Shown here piece by piece: positions 1-6,787 of a stretch of 14,923 nt of DNA. The DNA is taken from positions 1-14,923 of the forward strand of contig URQO01000046.1 of assembly GCA_900550135.1 (NCBI GenBank), in the 5' to 3' direction. Each line of letters starts with the position of its first letter. Position 1 is the stretch's first letter. This stretch comes from an uncultured Eubacterium sp. (GTDB taxonomy: Bacteria > Bacillota > Clostridia > Lachnospirales > Lachnospiraceae). The notes beneath the pieces were generated by a model, which searched no databases, was not told the origin of the DNA, and saw only the letters and a list, made by a program, of their open reading frames with translations. The translations under genes were made by a program, and so were the position numbers.

Positions 1-108
1 TATGTACCAGTCCGACTGTTCCGTAATCATTTTTGAATTGTGATGATCTAATTCTTCCGGTAAATAAATAAACAAATTTTCTCCTCTAACTTCATATAAT
101 ACTTCCAT
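1..108 (-). CDS. spoIIAA: SpoIIAA-like anti-sigma factor antagonist (STAS domain), N-terminal part
   Basis: Only the first 36 codons are in the window; the gene runs off the left edge. The ATG at 108 follows a strong ribosome binding site (TAGGAGGG, 113-120). The peptide starts MEVLYEVRGENLFIYLPEEL and continues with Asp-His-His-Asn-Ser. The beta strand, the Leu-Pro-x-Glu-Leu-Asp-His-His turn and the following helix match the N-terminus of clostridial SpoIIAA and related STAS proteins. In that family the dephosphorylated protein binds the anti-sigma kinase SpoIIAB and so frees SigF in the forespore. The phosphorylated serine would lie beyond the window. The usual partners (spoIIAB, sigF) would be expected just outside the left edge but cannot be seen. 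A general SigB-type antagonist is an alternative, though the DHH turn favours SpoIIAA. The gene is separated from the TPR gene behind it by a terminator. Confidence 0.78.
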   Translation of the reverse strand, partial: MEVLYEVRGENLFIYLPEELDHHNSKMITEQSDWYI

Positions 109-245
109 AACACCCTCCTAAATTTTTTCATAATAATGTTTACTCTTTTTATTATGTGTTCTAAGTTCTTTCCCTTCTCTGTAACCACAAACGGAGCAAA
201 ATATTCTGACACTGTAATCATATCTGTTGTCAAAAGAGCAAAAGA

Positions 246-275
246 AAAGAGAAGAACCCTTACATTCTTCTCTTT
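246..275 (-). terminator. Hairpin terminator of the valS-TPR unit
   Basis: An 11-bp perfect inverted repeat (AAAGAGAAGAA / TTCTTCTCTTT) flanks an 8-base loop at 257-264. Read on the minus strand it lies about 20 bases after the stop of the TPR gene and is followed by a T-rich run (TTCTTTTGCTCTTTTG, about 230-245). The stem has few G-C pairs, but its length, perfection and position fit an intrinsic terminator. A TTGACA hexamer follows on the minus strand at 228-233 and could be the -35 of the spoIIAA-like gene, but no convincing -10 lies 16-18 bases downstream (CAGAAT is at 19), so I do not call that promoter. Confidence 0.7.
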
Positions 276-295
276 AGTAACTTAAAACTATTCAA

Positions 296-1705
296 TTATA
301 TATCTGTCAGTATATTGCTTGCCTTATCAGCAAAATCTGAATCAGGATAATCATCTACAATCTTCTTAAACCATTTTTTAGCATTTGTATTATCACTATT
401 TCTATAGTAAGAATATGCCAGATAATACATTGCCTCATCATTGTCCTTGTTTGATTCAAGTACTTTCTTAAACTGAGTAATGGCTTCATCATAGTCAGCA
501 CTTTCATATGCATCCATGCCTTTATCAAAGGCTGTATTTTCTACCTGACTTGTCAACTTACTGCTAAGCTTATTGTAAACATTGGTAAAAGTTTCTGAAT
601 CCATCTTCATATCTTTGTCAACTTTTGCAAAAGCTGTAGCTGCGTTTGCGTAGTCTTTGTCCATAAAGTATTGTGCCGCCTCTAACAAATTACTGTAATT
701 TGTACTGATTGTATTTCCTGTACCTGTATATTGTGCAAGGCTTGTTTTTAACTTGCTTTTTTCTTTTTTAAGTGTGTCTACCTGATTTTGTAACTCAGAT
801 ATAGTTGAGTTTTTAATTGCAATCTTTTGATTGTATTCAACCTTTGTGTCATTTACCTTTCCTGTAACACTGGATATTCTTGCAGGAGTAACTAAAAAGT
901 AAACTAATGCTGCTCCAAGCAAAATACCTATAACAATGTGAAGAATACTTTGTGCACCTGTTAGGGCATCTTTTAAGTTGTCCTTTGGTATGATAACATC
1001 ATTGCCACTAAGATAAGGTCTGTCAACCATTGTACCTCTAAGGCTTCTTCTTCTCTCCATCCTTCTGTCAGGATTATTTTTCTTTTCGTCTTCTAAATAT
1101 TCATTTATTTCGCGTAGATATCTGATACTTAAAGGATTGCACTTATCAATCTTCATACATTTTTTAATTGTACGTTTGGCTCTTTCATATTGACCATTCT
1201 TTGTATATAAAAGTGTCAGTAACTGATATGCCTTAATAAAGTTAGGGTTTTGATTTAAAACCTTTTTAAGCTGTATAATAGCCATATCATCTGTGCCTGA
1301 CTTGGCATAATCAAGTGCCACGTTAAATTTTTTAATTGTATGATTAAGTTCATCTACCTTGCCTTTTTCCTGCTGAATTGCAAGCAAATATTTGTCTGCC
1401 GGATTGTTATCAGGCTGGATATTTGTACTCATAACCCATTCTGAAAATGCCTGAACAGTTTCACCCATTTCAAAATAAACAAGTCCCAGTAAGTTTCTTG
1501 CATCTATATTTCTTTTATTTAACTTTACACATCTTCTTAATGTATCAGCAGCGCCGGCTAAGTCTCTGTTTCTTGCCTTTGTCAAACCTGCATTATAATA
1601 AGTGTTAGACAGTCTGACTATTCTTTTGTATACACTAACATCCATACCACACTGGCTACAGTAGTCACTGTTGGTAAGGACACTTCCACAGTTGTAACAA
1701 ATCAT
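296..1705 (-). CDS. Membrane-spanning zinc-ribbon/TPR protein, function unknown
   Basis: 469 aa. The N-terminus carries a zinc ribbon (Cys3-x2-Cys6 and Cys16-x2-Cys19). Helical repeats of TPR type follow at about residues 25-200. A basic stretch (Arg-Met-Glu-Arg-Arg-Arg-Ser, about 215-222) comes next, then a single hydrophobic segment at about 255-277 (start HIVIGILLGAALVYFLV). After it comes a coiled coil (about 290-325) and a second TPR block at about 340-469, ending with a YfgM/BamD-like pattern (YYLAYSYYRNSDNTNAKKWF). There is no signal peptide, so the first TPR block and zinc ribbon should be cytoplasmic and the second block outside. TPRs bind proteins, so a scaffold across the membrane is inferred; no partner or reaction can be named. 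The ATG at 1705 has GGAG 8 bases upstream (1713-1716) and lies 22 bases after the stop of the 47-aa ORF, so it is co-transcribed with valS. Confidence 0.85.
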   Translation of the reverse strand: MICYNCGSVLTNSDYCSQCGMDVSVYKRIVRLSNTYYNAGLTKARNRDLAGAADTLRRCVKLNKRNIDARNLLGLVYFEMGETVQAFSEWVMSTNIQPDNNPADKYLLAIQQEKGKVDELNHTIKKFNVALDYAKSGTDDMAIIQLKKVLNQNPNFIKAYQLLTLLYTKNGQYERAKRTIKKCMKIDKCNPLSIRYLREINEYLEDEKKNNPDRRMERRRSLRGTMVDRPYLSGNDVIIPKDNLKDALTGAQSILHIVIGILLGAALVYFLVTPARISSVTGKVNDTKVEYNQKIAIKNSTISELQNQVDTLKKEKSKLKTSLAQYTGTGNTISTNYSNLLEAAQYFMDKDYANAATAFAKVDKDMKMDSETFTNVYNKLSSKLTSQVENTAFDKGMDAYESADYDEAITQFKKVLESNKDNDEAMYYLAYSYYRNSDNTNAKKWFKKIVDDYPDSDFADKASNILTDI

Positions 1706-1727
1706 TTATTTCTCCATCCTTTGCTTA

Positions 1728-1871
1728 TTATTCTTCTGATTTTAGTTCATTTATCATCTGAATCATAACGTCAGTAATGTCAGATATGTTGTTGTTATAA
1801 ATTGCATCTTCAGCTTCTTCTATTTCCAGACTTGGATGAAACTTTTTGATTTCGTCTTCAAAATTAATCAT
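1728..1871 (-). CDS. Small acidic protein of 47 aa, hypothetical
   Basis: An open frame from ATG 1871 to TAA 1728 lies between valS and the zinc-ribbon/TPR gene. It is preceded by a consensus ribosome binding site (AAAAAAGGAGG, 6 bases before the ATG). The peptide begins MINFEDEIKKFHPSLEIEEA and ends in Lys-Ser-Glu-Glu. It is rich in Asp and Glu, has no Cys or Trp and no membrane segment, and its second half could form an amphipathic helix (DVMIQMINEL). I do not recognise a named family. The strong ribosome binding site, the conserved direction, and spacing of 22 bases to the next gene and 69 bases to valS argue that it is real. Co-translation with the TPR membrane protein suggests a small partner of that protein, which is inference only. 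Confidence 0.72.
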   Translation of the reverse strand: MINFEDEIKKFHPSLEIEEAEDAIYNNNISDITDVMIQMINELKSEE

Positions 1872-1894
1872 GTATTTCCTCCTTTTTTACATTG

Positions 1895-1926
1895 TACAAA
1901 AGGAAGTGTTTCCACTATCCTTTGTA
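1895..1926 (-). other. Imperfect hairpin with GAAA tetraloop between valS and the 47-aa ORF
   Basis: In the minus-strand transcript, sequence 1926 to 1895 folds into about 13 base pairs with one bulged base on each side (opposite 1917 and 1901), closed by a GAAA tetraloop (1909-1912). The T run after it (CCTTTTGT) is mostly used inside the stem, so as an intrinsic terminator it would be weak. It sits 14 bases after the valS stop and could be a leaky terminator or an mRNA stabiliser/processing site that sets lower expression of the two downstream genes. Confidence 0.45.
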
Positions 1927-1940
1927 AATGTATGTTGGTA

Positions 1941-4577
1941 TTACTGTAAACGTAATAACTGTTCTTTTACCTGTTCCATCATCTGCTCGTATTTTGCTTT
2001 CTTTTCCTTTTCTTCGTTAATCTTCTTTTCAGGAGCTTTGCTTACAAAGTTTGGATTTGAAAGCATTCCGTTAACACGGGCAAGTTCTTTTTCCAATCTT
2101 GTTACTTCTTTTGCAAGACGTTCTTTTTCCTTTGCAATATCAACCAGTTCTGCAAATGGCATGTAAATTGTTGCCTTTGGAATAACTACTGATACTGCAT
2201 CGTCTTCAATACCTGTCTTGTCACTTTGAATGATTACTTCACTGGCATATCCAAGTGTTGCAAAGAATACATTTCCCTTTTCAAAAATTTCACGAACACC
2301 TGCATCTTCTGATACTACAAAAACTTTTGCTTTCTTGCTTGGTGCAACGTTCATTTCTGATCTGATATTTCTAATTGAGCGAACAGCTTCTTTAATTGTT
2401 TCAACTGCTGCTTCTTCTTTTGCAAATGTATTTTCTTCTGAATATTCAGGCCATGCTGAAATCATAATTGATTCTTCTTCGTCCTGAATTGTGCAGAATA
2501 TTTCTTCTGTAACAAATGGCATATATGGATGTAAAAGTTTTAATGAATCAATTAATACTTTCTTAAGTGTCCATAATGCTGCCTGTTTTGTATCATCATT
2601 ATCATTGTACAATCTTGGCTTAACCATTTCAATATACCAATCACAAAATTCTTCCCAAATAAAATTGTAAATTTTGTCAGCTGCTATACCAAGTTCAAAT
2701 TTATCAAGATTTTCTGTCACATCTTTGGCTAAAGTGTTAACTTTTGATAAAATCCATTTATCTGCATCTGTAAGATTTGCAGGTTTTACGGTTAAATCGA
2801 TTCCTTCTTCAGGCATATTCATCTGAATAAATCTTGAAGCATTCCATACTTTGTTTGCAAAGTTTCTTGATGCTTCTACTCTTTCCCAGTAGAATCTCAT
2901 GTCATTTCCCGGTGCATTTCCTGTAATAAGTGTAAATCTTAATGCATCAGCGCCGTATTTATCAATAACTTCCAACGGATCAATACCATTTCCTAAAGAC
3001 TTACTCATTTTACGTCCCTGGGAATCACGAACTAAACCATGAATTAATACTGTATCAAAAGGAACCTGTCCTGTATGTTCAAGTCCTGAGAACATCATTC
3101 TCATTACCCAGAAAGGAATAATATCATATCCTGTTACCAATGTGTTTGTAGGATAGAAGTAATCCATTTCTTCTGTTTTATCAGGCCATCCAAGTGTGCT
3201 AAATGGCCATAATGCTGATGAGAACCATGTATCAAGTGTATCAGGGTCCTGTCTCATTTCTTTTCCACAATGTGGACATGTAGCATGGTCTTCTTTAGTT
3301 ACAACCATTTCTCCACAGTCGTCACAATAAAATGCAGGAATCTGATGTCCCCACCATAACTGACGTGAAATACACCAGTCACGGATGTTTTCAAGCCAAT
3401 GGAAATATGTTTTATCAAAATATCCCGGTACAAATTTAGTGTCACCATTTTTAACAGCATCAATGGCTGGTTTTGCAAGTTCGTCCATCTTTACAAACCA
3501 CTGTTTTGATACTCTAGGTTCAATAGTTGTATGACATCTGTAACATGTACCAACGTTATGCTCATGGTCTTCAATCTTAACAAGGAAGCCTTCTTTGTCT
3601 AAATCTTCAACAATTGCCTTTCTTGCTTCATATCTGTCCATACCTGCATACTTAGGATAATCGTCAACAATCTTTGCATCATCTGTTAATACATTAATAA
3701 CAGGTAAATTATGACGAAGTCCAACTTCAAAATCATTAGGGTCATGGGCAGGTGTAATCTTAACTACACCGGTACCAAAGTCAATACCTACATAGTCATC
3801 GGCAACAATAGGAATTTCTCTACCAACTAATGGAAGTGTAAGAGTTTTTCCTACTAAATGTTTGTATCTGTCATCATTTGGGTTTACTGCTACTGCTGTA
3901 TCACCAAGTAATGTTTCAGGTCTTGTTGTGGCAAGCTGAATATATCCTGAACCGTCTGTTAAAGGATATCTTAAATGCCAGAACTTTCCTGCCTGATCTT
4001 CGTATTCAACTTCTGCATCTGAAATTGATGTTAAGCAGTGTGGGCACCAGTTGATGATTCTTTCGCCCTTGTAAATCTGCCCTTTATTGTAAAGATTTAC
4101 AAAAACTTCTTTTACGGCTTTTGAACAACCTTCATCCATTGTAAATCTTTCTCTGTCCCAGTCGCATGATGAACCAATCTTTTTAAGCTGTGAAACAATA
4201 CGTCCACCATACTGCTTCTTCCATTCCCATGCTCTGTCTAAGAACGCATCTCTTCCAATGTCATCCTTTGTAATGCCTTCTTCACGCATTTTTTCAACAA
4301 TCTTTGCTTCTGTGGCAATTGATGCGTGATCAGTTCCAGGAAGCCATAAAGCTTCATAACCCTGCATTCTTTTAAATCTAATTAATATATCCTGCATTGT
4401 ATTGTCAAGAGCATGTCCCATATGAAGCTGTCCTGTAATATTTGGTGGTGGCATAACAATAGTAAATGGTTTCTTACTTCTGTCTACTTCTGCATGGAAA
4501 TATTTCTTTTCCTGCCACTTTTCATAAAGTCTGTCTTCAATCTCTGCGGGATTGTAATTCTTCTCGATTTCCTTCAT
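1941..4577 (-). CDS. valS: Valine--tRNA ligase
   Basis: 878 aa, the normal length for a bacterial valyl-tRNA synthetase. It charges tRNA-Val with valine in the cytoplasm. The class I signature HIGH is present as HMGH (residues 52-55, after PPPNITGQL), and KMSKS is present near residue 523 in GRKMSKSLGNG. The CP1 editing domain shows the ATTRPETLLGDTAVAVNP motif, which removes mischarged threonine. Two Cys clusters (CYRC; CDDC with CPHC) look like zinc-binding knuckles. The core motif DTWFSSALWPFSTLGWP is typical of ValRS. The last 65 or so residues are a charged coiled coil, the known tRNA-binding arm. The ATG at 4577 has AGGAGG 6 bases upstream. A T-box leader precedes it, and two small downstream genes follow in the same direction. 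Confidence 0.98.
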   Translation of the reverse strand: MKEIEKNYNPAEIEDRLYEKWQEKKYFHAEVDRSKKPFTIVMPPPNITGQLHMGHALDNTMQDILIRFKRMQGYEALWLPGTDHASIATEAKIVEKMREEGITKDDIGRDAFLDRAWEWKKQYGGRIVSQLKKIGSSCDWDRERFTMDEGCSKAVKEVFVNLYNKGQIYKGERIINWCPHCLTSISDAEVEYEDQAGKFWHLRYPLTDGSGYIQLATTRPETLLGDTAVAVNPNDDRYKHLVGKTLTLPLVGREIPIVADDYVGIDFGTGVVKITPAHDPNDFEVGLRHNLPVINVLTDDAKIVDDYPKYAGMDRYEARKAIVEDLDKEGFLVKIEDHEHNVGTCYRCHTTIEPRVSKQWFVKMDELAKPAIDAVKNGDTKFVPGYFDKTYFHWLENIRDWCISRQLWWGHQIPAFYCDDCGEMVVTKEDHATCPHCGKEMRQDPDTLDTWFSSALWPFSTLGWPDKTEEMDYFYPTNTLVTGYDIIPFWVMRMMFSGLEHTGQVPFDTVLIHGLVRDSQGRKMSKSLGNGIDPLEVIDKYGADALRFTLITGNAPGNDMRFYWERVEASRNFANKVWNASRFIQMNMPEEGIDLTVKPANLTDADKWILSKVNTLAKDVTENLDKFELGIAADKIYNFIWEEFCDWYIEMVKPRLYNDNDDTKQAALWTLKKVLIDSLKLLHPYMPFVTEEIFCTIQDEEESIMISAWPEYSEENTFAKEEAAVETIKEAVRSIRNIRSEMNVAPSKKAKVFVVSEDAGVREIFEKGNVFFATLGYASEVIIQSDKTGIEDDAVSVVIPKATIYMPFAELVDIAKEKERLAKEVTRLEKELARVNGMLSNPNFVSKAPEKKINEEKEKKAKYEQMMEQVKEQLLRLQ

Positions 4578-4596
4578 CTTTTTCCTCCTATAATGA

Positions 4597-4625
4597 GAAA
4601 AAGAGTAGCACTGCTACTCTTTTTC
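4597..4625 (-). terminator. Regulated terminator of the valS T-box leader
   Basis: On the minus strand GAAAAAGAGTAGC pairs with GCTACTCTTTTTC in a 13-bp stem around a 3-base loop. The U-rich end is part of the 3' arm and is followed by the valS ribosome binding site. This is the terminator that the T-box antiterminator must overcome. Confidence 0.85.
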
Positions 4626-4857
4626 TTTTGTATCTCTAGTAGCACCTAAAGGGCGAATATATTCGCGGTACCACCTTCATTTATTTCTTATCTTATCCTA
4701 TAACGGAGACGAACCGATTGTAGCTAATGACTAAATCTTTCTCACTACAACTGCTTAGAAACTACCTTCACAAACACTTCTTTAAAGGGCTTCCACCGTC
4801 CCCTTCTCTCTTTAAAAGGTTATTTGCTACTCCTTTTCATCATTGCATTTGACATAT
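4597..4857 (-). promoter_or_regulatory. T-box riboswitch (tRNA-Val responsive) leader of valS
   Basis: The minus-strand leader contains the diagnostic T-box AAGGTGGTACCGCG (4664-4677). Its TGGT (4670-4673) is complementary to an ACCA tRNA 3' end, which fits tRNA-Val with discriminator A. Stem I shows the AG-bulge sequence AGAGAG and the GGTGGAAGCC distal region (about 4787-4812). The 5' side GGAGTAGCAAA and the 3' side TTTGTGAAG flank a loop in which GTA (4763-4765), a valine codon, is the likely specifier. A stem II-like pairing TTGTAG/CTACAA follows (about 4705-4750). The antiterminator would pair AAGG with CCTTT around a GCGAA/TTCGC hairpin. Uncharged tRNA-Val should bind and allow read-through into valS. 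The leader spans almost the whole 298-base gap between the acyltransferase gene and valS. The exact specifier is inferred by eye. Confidence 0.93.
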
Positions 4858-4863
4858 AGAAAT

Positions 4864-4892
4864 ATAATATAAATTTTATTTATGTTTGTCAA
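4864..4892 (-). promoter_or_regulatory. Sigma-A type promoter of valS
   Basis: On the minus strand a perfect -35 TTGACA (4887-4892) and a near-consensus -10 TATTAT (4864-4869) are separated by exactly 17 bases. Transcription should begin near 4857, at the start of the T-box leader. The -35 box lies inside the last codons of the acyltransferase gene (Val-Asp-Lys), while the -10 lies just after its stop. Confidence 0.85.
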
Positions 4893-5976
4893 CTTTTTCT
4901 CTAACTTTATCTGTTAATTTATTGTATCCTAAATATTTTTTCATAAATTCAATAATCATTGATACCACAAGGCTTATTGCAAGAAGAACAATAATTATAA
5001 CCAGTGGATATTTAAAACCATAAATAAACTTTCTAAAATATGTTGCTCTGATAAATGTATGTATCAGGAAAATATTCATTGAATGTTTTCCTATAAATCC
5101 CAGTGCTGTGTTTAAATATTTGATAGGGTTAATAAATTCATAGCAAAAACAAATAACTATAAATGGTATCACTCCATCTTTTACTTCAAATAAAATTGCC
5201 GATACTCCACTTTGTCTGAATTTAACACATGCCAGAATTAAGATAATACCTATTAGACATTTAACTATTTTATTAGCACTATCTGAATTTTTGATTATTT
5301 TATAATTTGCAATTTTTACAAGTAAATCTTTATCTGCACTTACAATTCCTAAAAATACAATTGGTAGCCAATGTATTATCGACGATTCTGTAAGTGCCAA
5401 TTGTCTTGATAAAATTGAGAAAAGCAGTACCATATACACAAATCCTATTTTTTCGTATGCCTTAATTACCAATGGAATAACCAAAATCAGTGTAACCGCA
5501 AGGCTCATATACCACCATGTTCCTACCAATGTAGGTGTTTGAAATAAATTGGCTATACCAAGCCCATCTAAAATAAAATATACAACTCCCTGAATGTTTT
5601 TGCCGTATGTATCAAGTGGCAATCTATTATATACCACTCCAAATACCTCACAAAATAAAAACACAAAAATCCATCCGGTATATAGATTAAAGAATCTGTG
5701 CTTAACATATTGTGCAATATTGTTATATTTTAAATTTGACAACTGATATTTCTTTTTTAATGATATGCTAATACCATATGCTGTAAGGAATACGAAAATT
5801 GGTACGCATATTTTAAGAAAAGCTGCTATATAATTTACACTGCTCTCTGTAAAGGGACTAAAAATCACTTTCAAATTTTTATATCTGTCACCTGATAAAA
5901 AACAATGATGAAACATTAGAAATATAATAGCAATGCCCTTCATAATGTTTGTATCTTTTTTTGAAAAACTTTTCAT
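4876..5976 (-). CDS. Membrane acyltransferase, acyltransferase-3 family
   Basis: 366 aa integral membrane protein with about nine or ten hydrophobic segments spread over its length. The N-terminus, around residues 10-28 (NIMKGIAIIFLMFHHCF), matches the first helix of acyltransferase-3 proteins of the OafA/WecH type. Lys13 and His24 occupy the places of the family's Arg-x10-His motif, with Lys in place of Arg. Members move acetyl or other acyl groups to sugars of surface polysaccharides, peptidoglycan or lipids; the substrate here cannot be told. The ATG at 5976 has AAGGGGA upstream, and only 13 bases separate it from the stop of the TPR gene, so it is the last gene of the rarA run. No terminator is seen after its stop, and the valS promoter begins inside its 3' end. 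The very AT-rich sequence and lack of an obvious link to its neighbours leave its role in the operon open. Confidence 0.85.
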   Translation of the reverse strand: MKSFSKKDTNIMKGIAIIFLMFHHCFLSGDRYKNLKVIFSPFTESSVNYIAAFLKICVPIFVFLTAYGISISLKKKYQLSNLKYNNIAQYVKHRFFNLYTGWIFVFLFCEVFGVVYNRLPLDTYGKNIQGVVYFILDGLGIANLFQTPTLVGTWWYMSLAVTLILVIPLVIKAYEKIGFVYMVLLFSILSRQLALTESSIIHWLPIVFLGIVSADKDLLVKIANYKIIKNSDSANKIVKCLIGIILILACVKFRQSGVSAILFEVKDGVIPFIVICFCYEFINPIKYLNTALGFIGKHSMNIFLIHTFIRATYFRKFIYGFKYPLVIIIVLLAISLVVSMIIEFMKKYLGYNKLTDKVREKVDKHK

Positions 5977-5989
5977 TTTCTGTATCCCC

Positions 5990-6769
5990 TTAACTATTTA
6001 TCTCCACTATATATTCCTTCTGACACTGTCTGATAAATTCTGCCTCTTTTTCCTTGTCCCAGTCAGATTGTATCTGTACTTTAGTCTTAATCAATTCTGC
6101 CCTTAACCTATTTATAATAGTGTCAGTTACTGAGTATTTATCCTGATCAATTTTAAGTCGTTTGTCATTGTCAGTAATAAGGTCGCACATAATAATGGAC
6201 TCAAGAGATTCATTTGTTTTATTTAATCTGTAAGCACTGCGAAATGCTGCTGCCGCCTGATCATACTCAAATAATCTTGCATAGGCAACGCCCAAATTGT
6301 TGTACACATCTCCATAAAATCTTTCAGGCAAATCATTGTTAATAGCCTTACTTAATATATTATTGTAATAAGTTATTGCCATATTATATTTTTCAGTGTC
6401 CATAAGAATATCAGCTTTTGCCTTCCATCTTTCTGCTGCTGTTTTTGAACATAATGCCTCAAGATGATTTCCAAGCTTTTCAGCCATTTTATCAGTGTAA
6501 TATTCAGAATTTTTTATAACAAATGCGATTTTCTCTCCAAGTTCACCTTCATTTGCAATAATCTGTCTGATACCTGCTGCAATATTTGGCTGATTAAGTT
6601 CTTTTTCAATATAATCTATTAACTCATCACTGAAAAATTTGTCATCTACCAAATATAAATAGTTATATAAATAGTAACTTAATTCCTCAATAGAATAGAT
6701 ATTTTTATTTACCTCTTTTATAAAAAATGGTTTCTCTGAATGTATAGTACATAATCTAATATAATTCAT
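5990..6769 (-). CDS. TPR-repeat protein of the Hsp70-like cluster, function unknown
   Basis: 259 aa when started at ATG 6769. AAGGAG (6775-6780) sits 5 bases upstream of this ATG. The in-frame GTG at 6775 begins with the last G of that site, so it cannot be the start even though the frame stays open through it. The first 100 residues are helical with no clear motif (Ile-, Glu- and Asn-rich). Residues about 110-190 form at least two TPR units (AERWKAKADILMDTEKYNMA; then NNLGVAYARLFEYDQAAAAF). The C-terminal 60 residues are charged and probably helical. There is no signal peptide or membrane segment, so it should be cytoplasmic. It follows the Hsp70-like gene by 18 bases. TPR proteins often serve as Hsp70 co-chaperones, so a partner role is a reasonable inference but not shown. 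Confidence 0.82.
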   Translation of the reverse strand: MNYIRLCTIHSEKPFFIKEVNKNIYSIEELSYYLYNYLYLVDDKFFSDELIDYIEKELNQPNIAAGIRQIIANEGELGEKIAFVIKNSEYYTDKMAEKLGNHLEALCSKTAAERWKAKADILMDTEKYNMAITYYNNILSKAINNDLPERFYGDVYNNLGVAYARLFEYDQAAAAFRSAYRLNKTNESLESIIMCDLITDNDKRLKIDQDKYSVTDTIINRLRAELIKTKVQIQSDWDKEKEAEFIRQCQKEYIVEINS

Positions 6770-6774
6770 AAGCA

Positions 6775-6780
6775 CTCCTT
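6775..6780 (-). promoter_or_regulatory. Ribosome binding site that fixes the TPR gene start at 6769
   Basis: AAGGAG lies 5 bases before ATG 6769. A GTG codon in the same frame overlaps its last base at 6775 and is therefore not usable as the start. Confidence 0.8.
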
Positions 6781-6787
6781 GTTGTCA

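Noticed and set aside
48..233. Open frame of 61 codons on the minus strand upstream of and across the start of the spoIIAA-like gene
   Set aside because: It has no ribosome binding site and overlaps the SpoIIAA-like frame, whose start has a strong site and a recognisable product.
109..295. SigH or SigF-type promoter for the spoIIAA-like gene
   Set aside because: No AGGA-type -35 with a GAAT-type -10 at proper spacing could be found; only an isolated TTGACA.
1846..2166. 106-codon open frame on the plus strand
   Set aside because: It is antisense to the end of valS and to the 47-aa ORF, and its Ser/Phe-rich composition is that of a reverse-strand shadow.
6770..6775. GTG start for the 259-aa TPR gene
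   Set aside because: The GTG overlaps the last base of the ribosome binding site; ATG 6769 has correct spacing.
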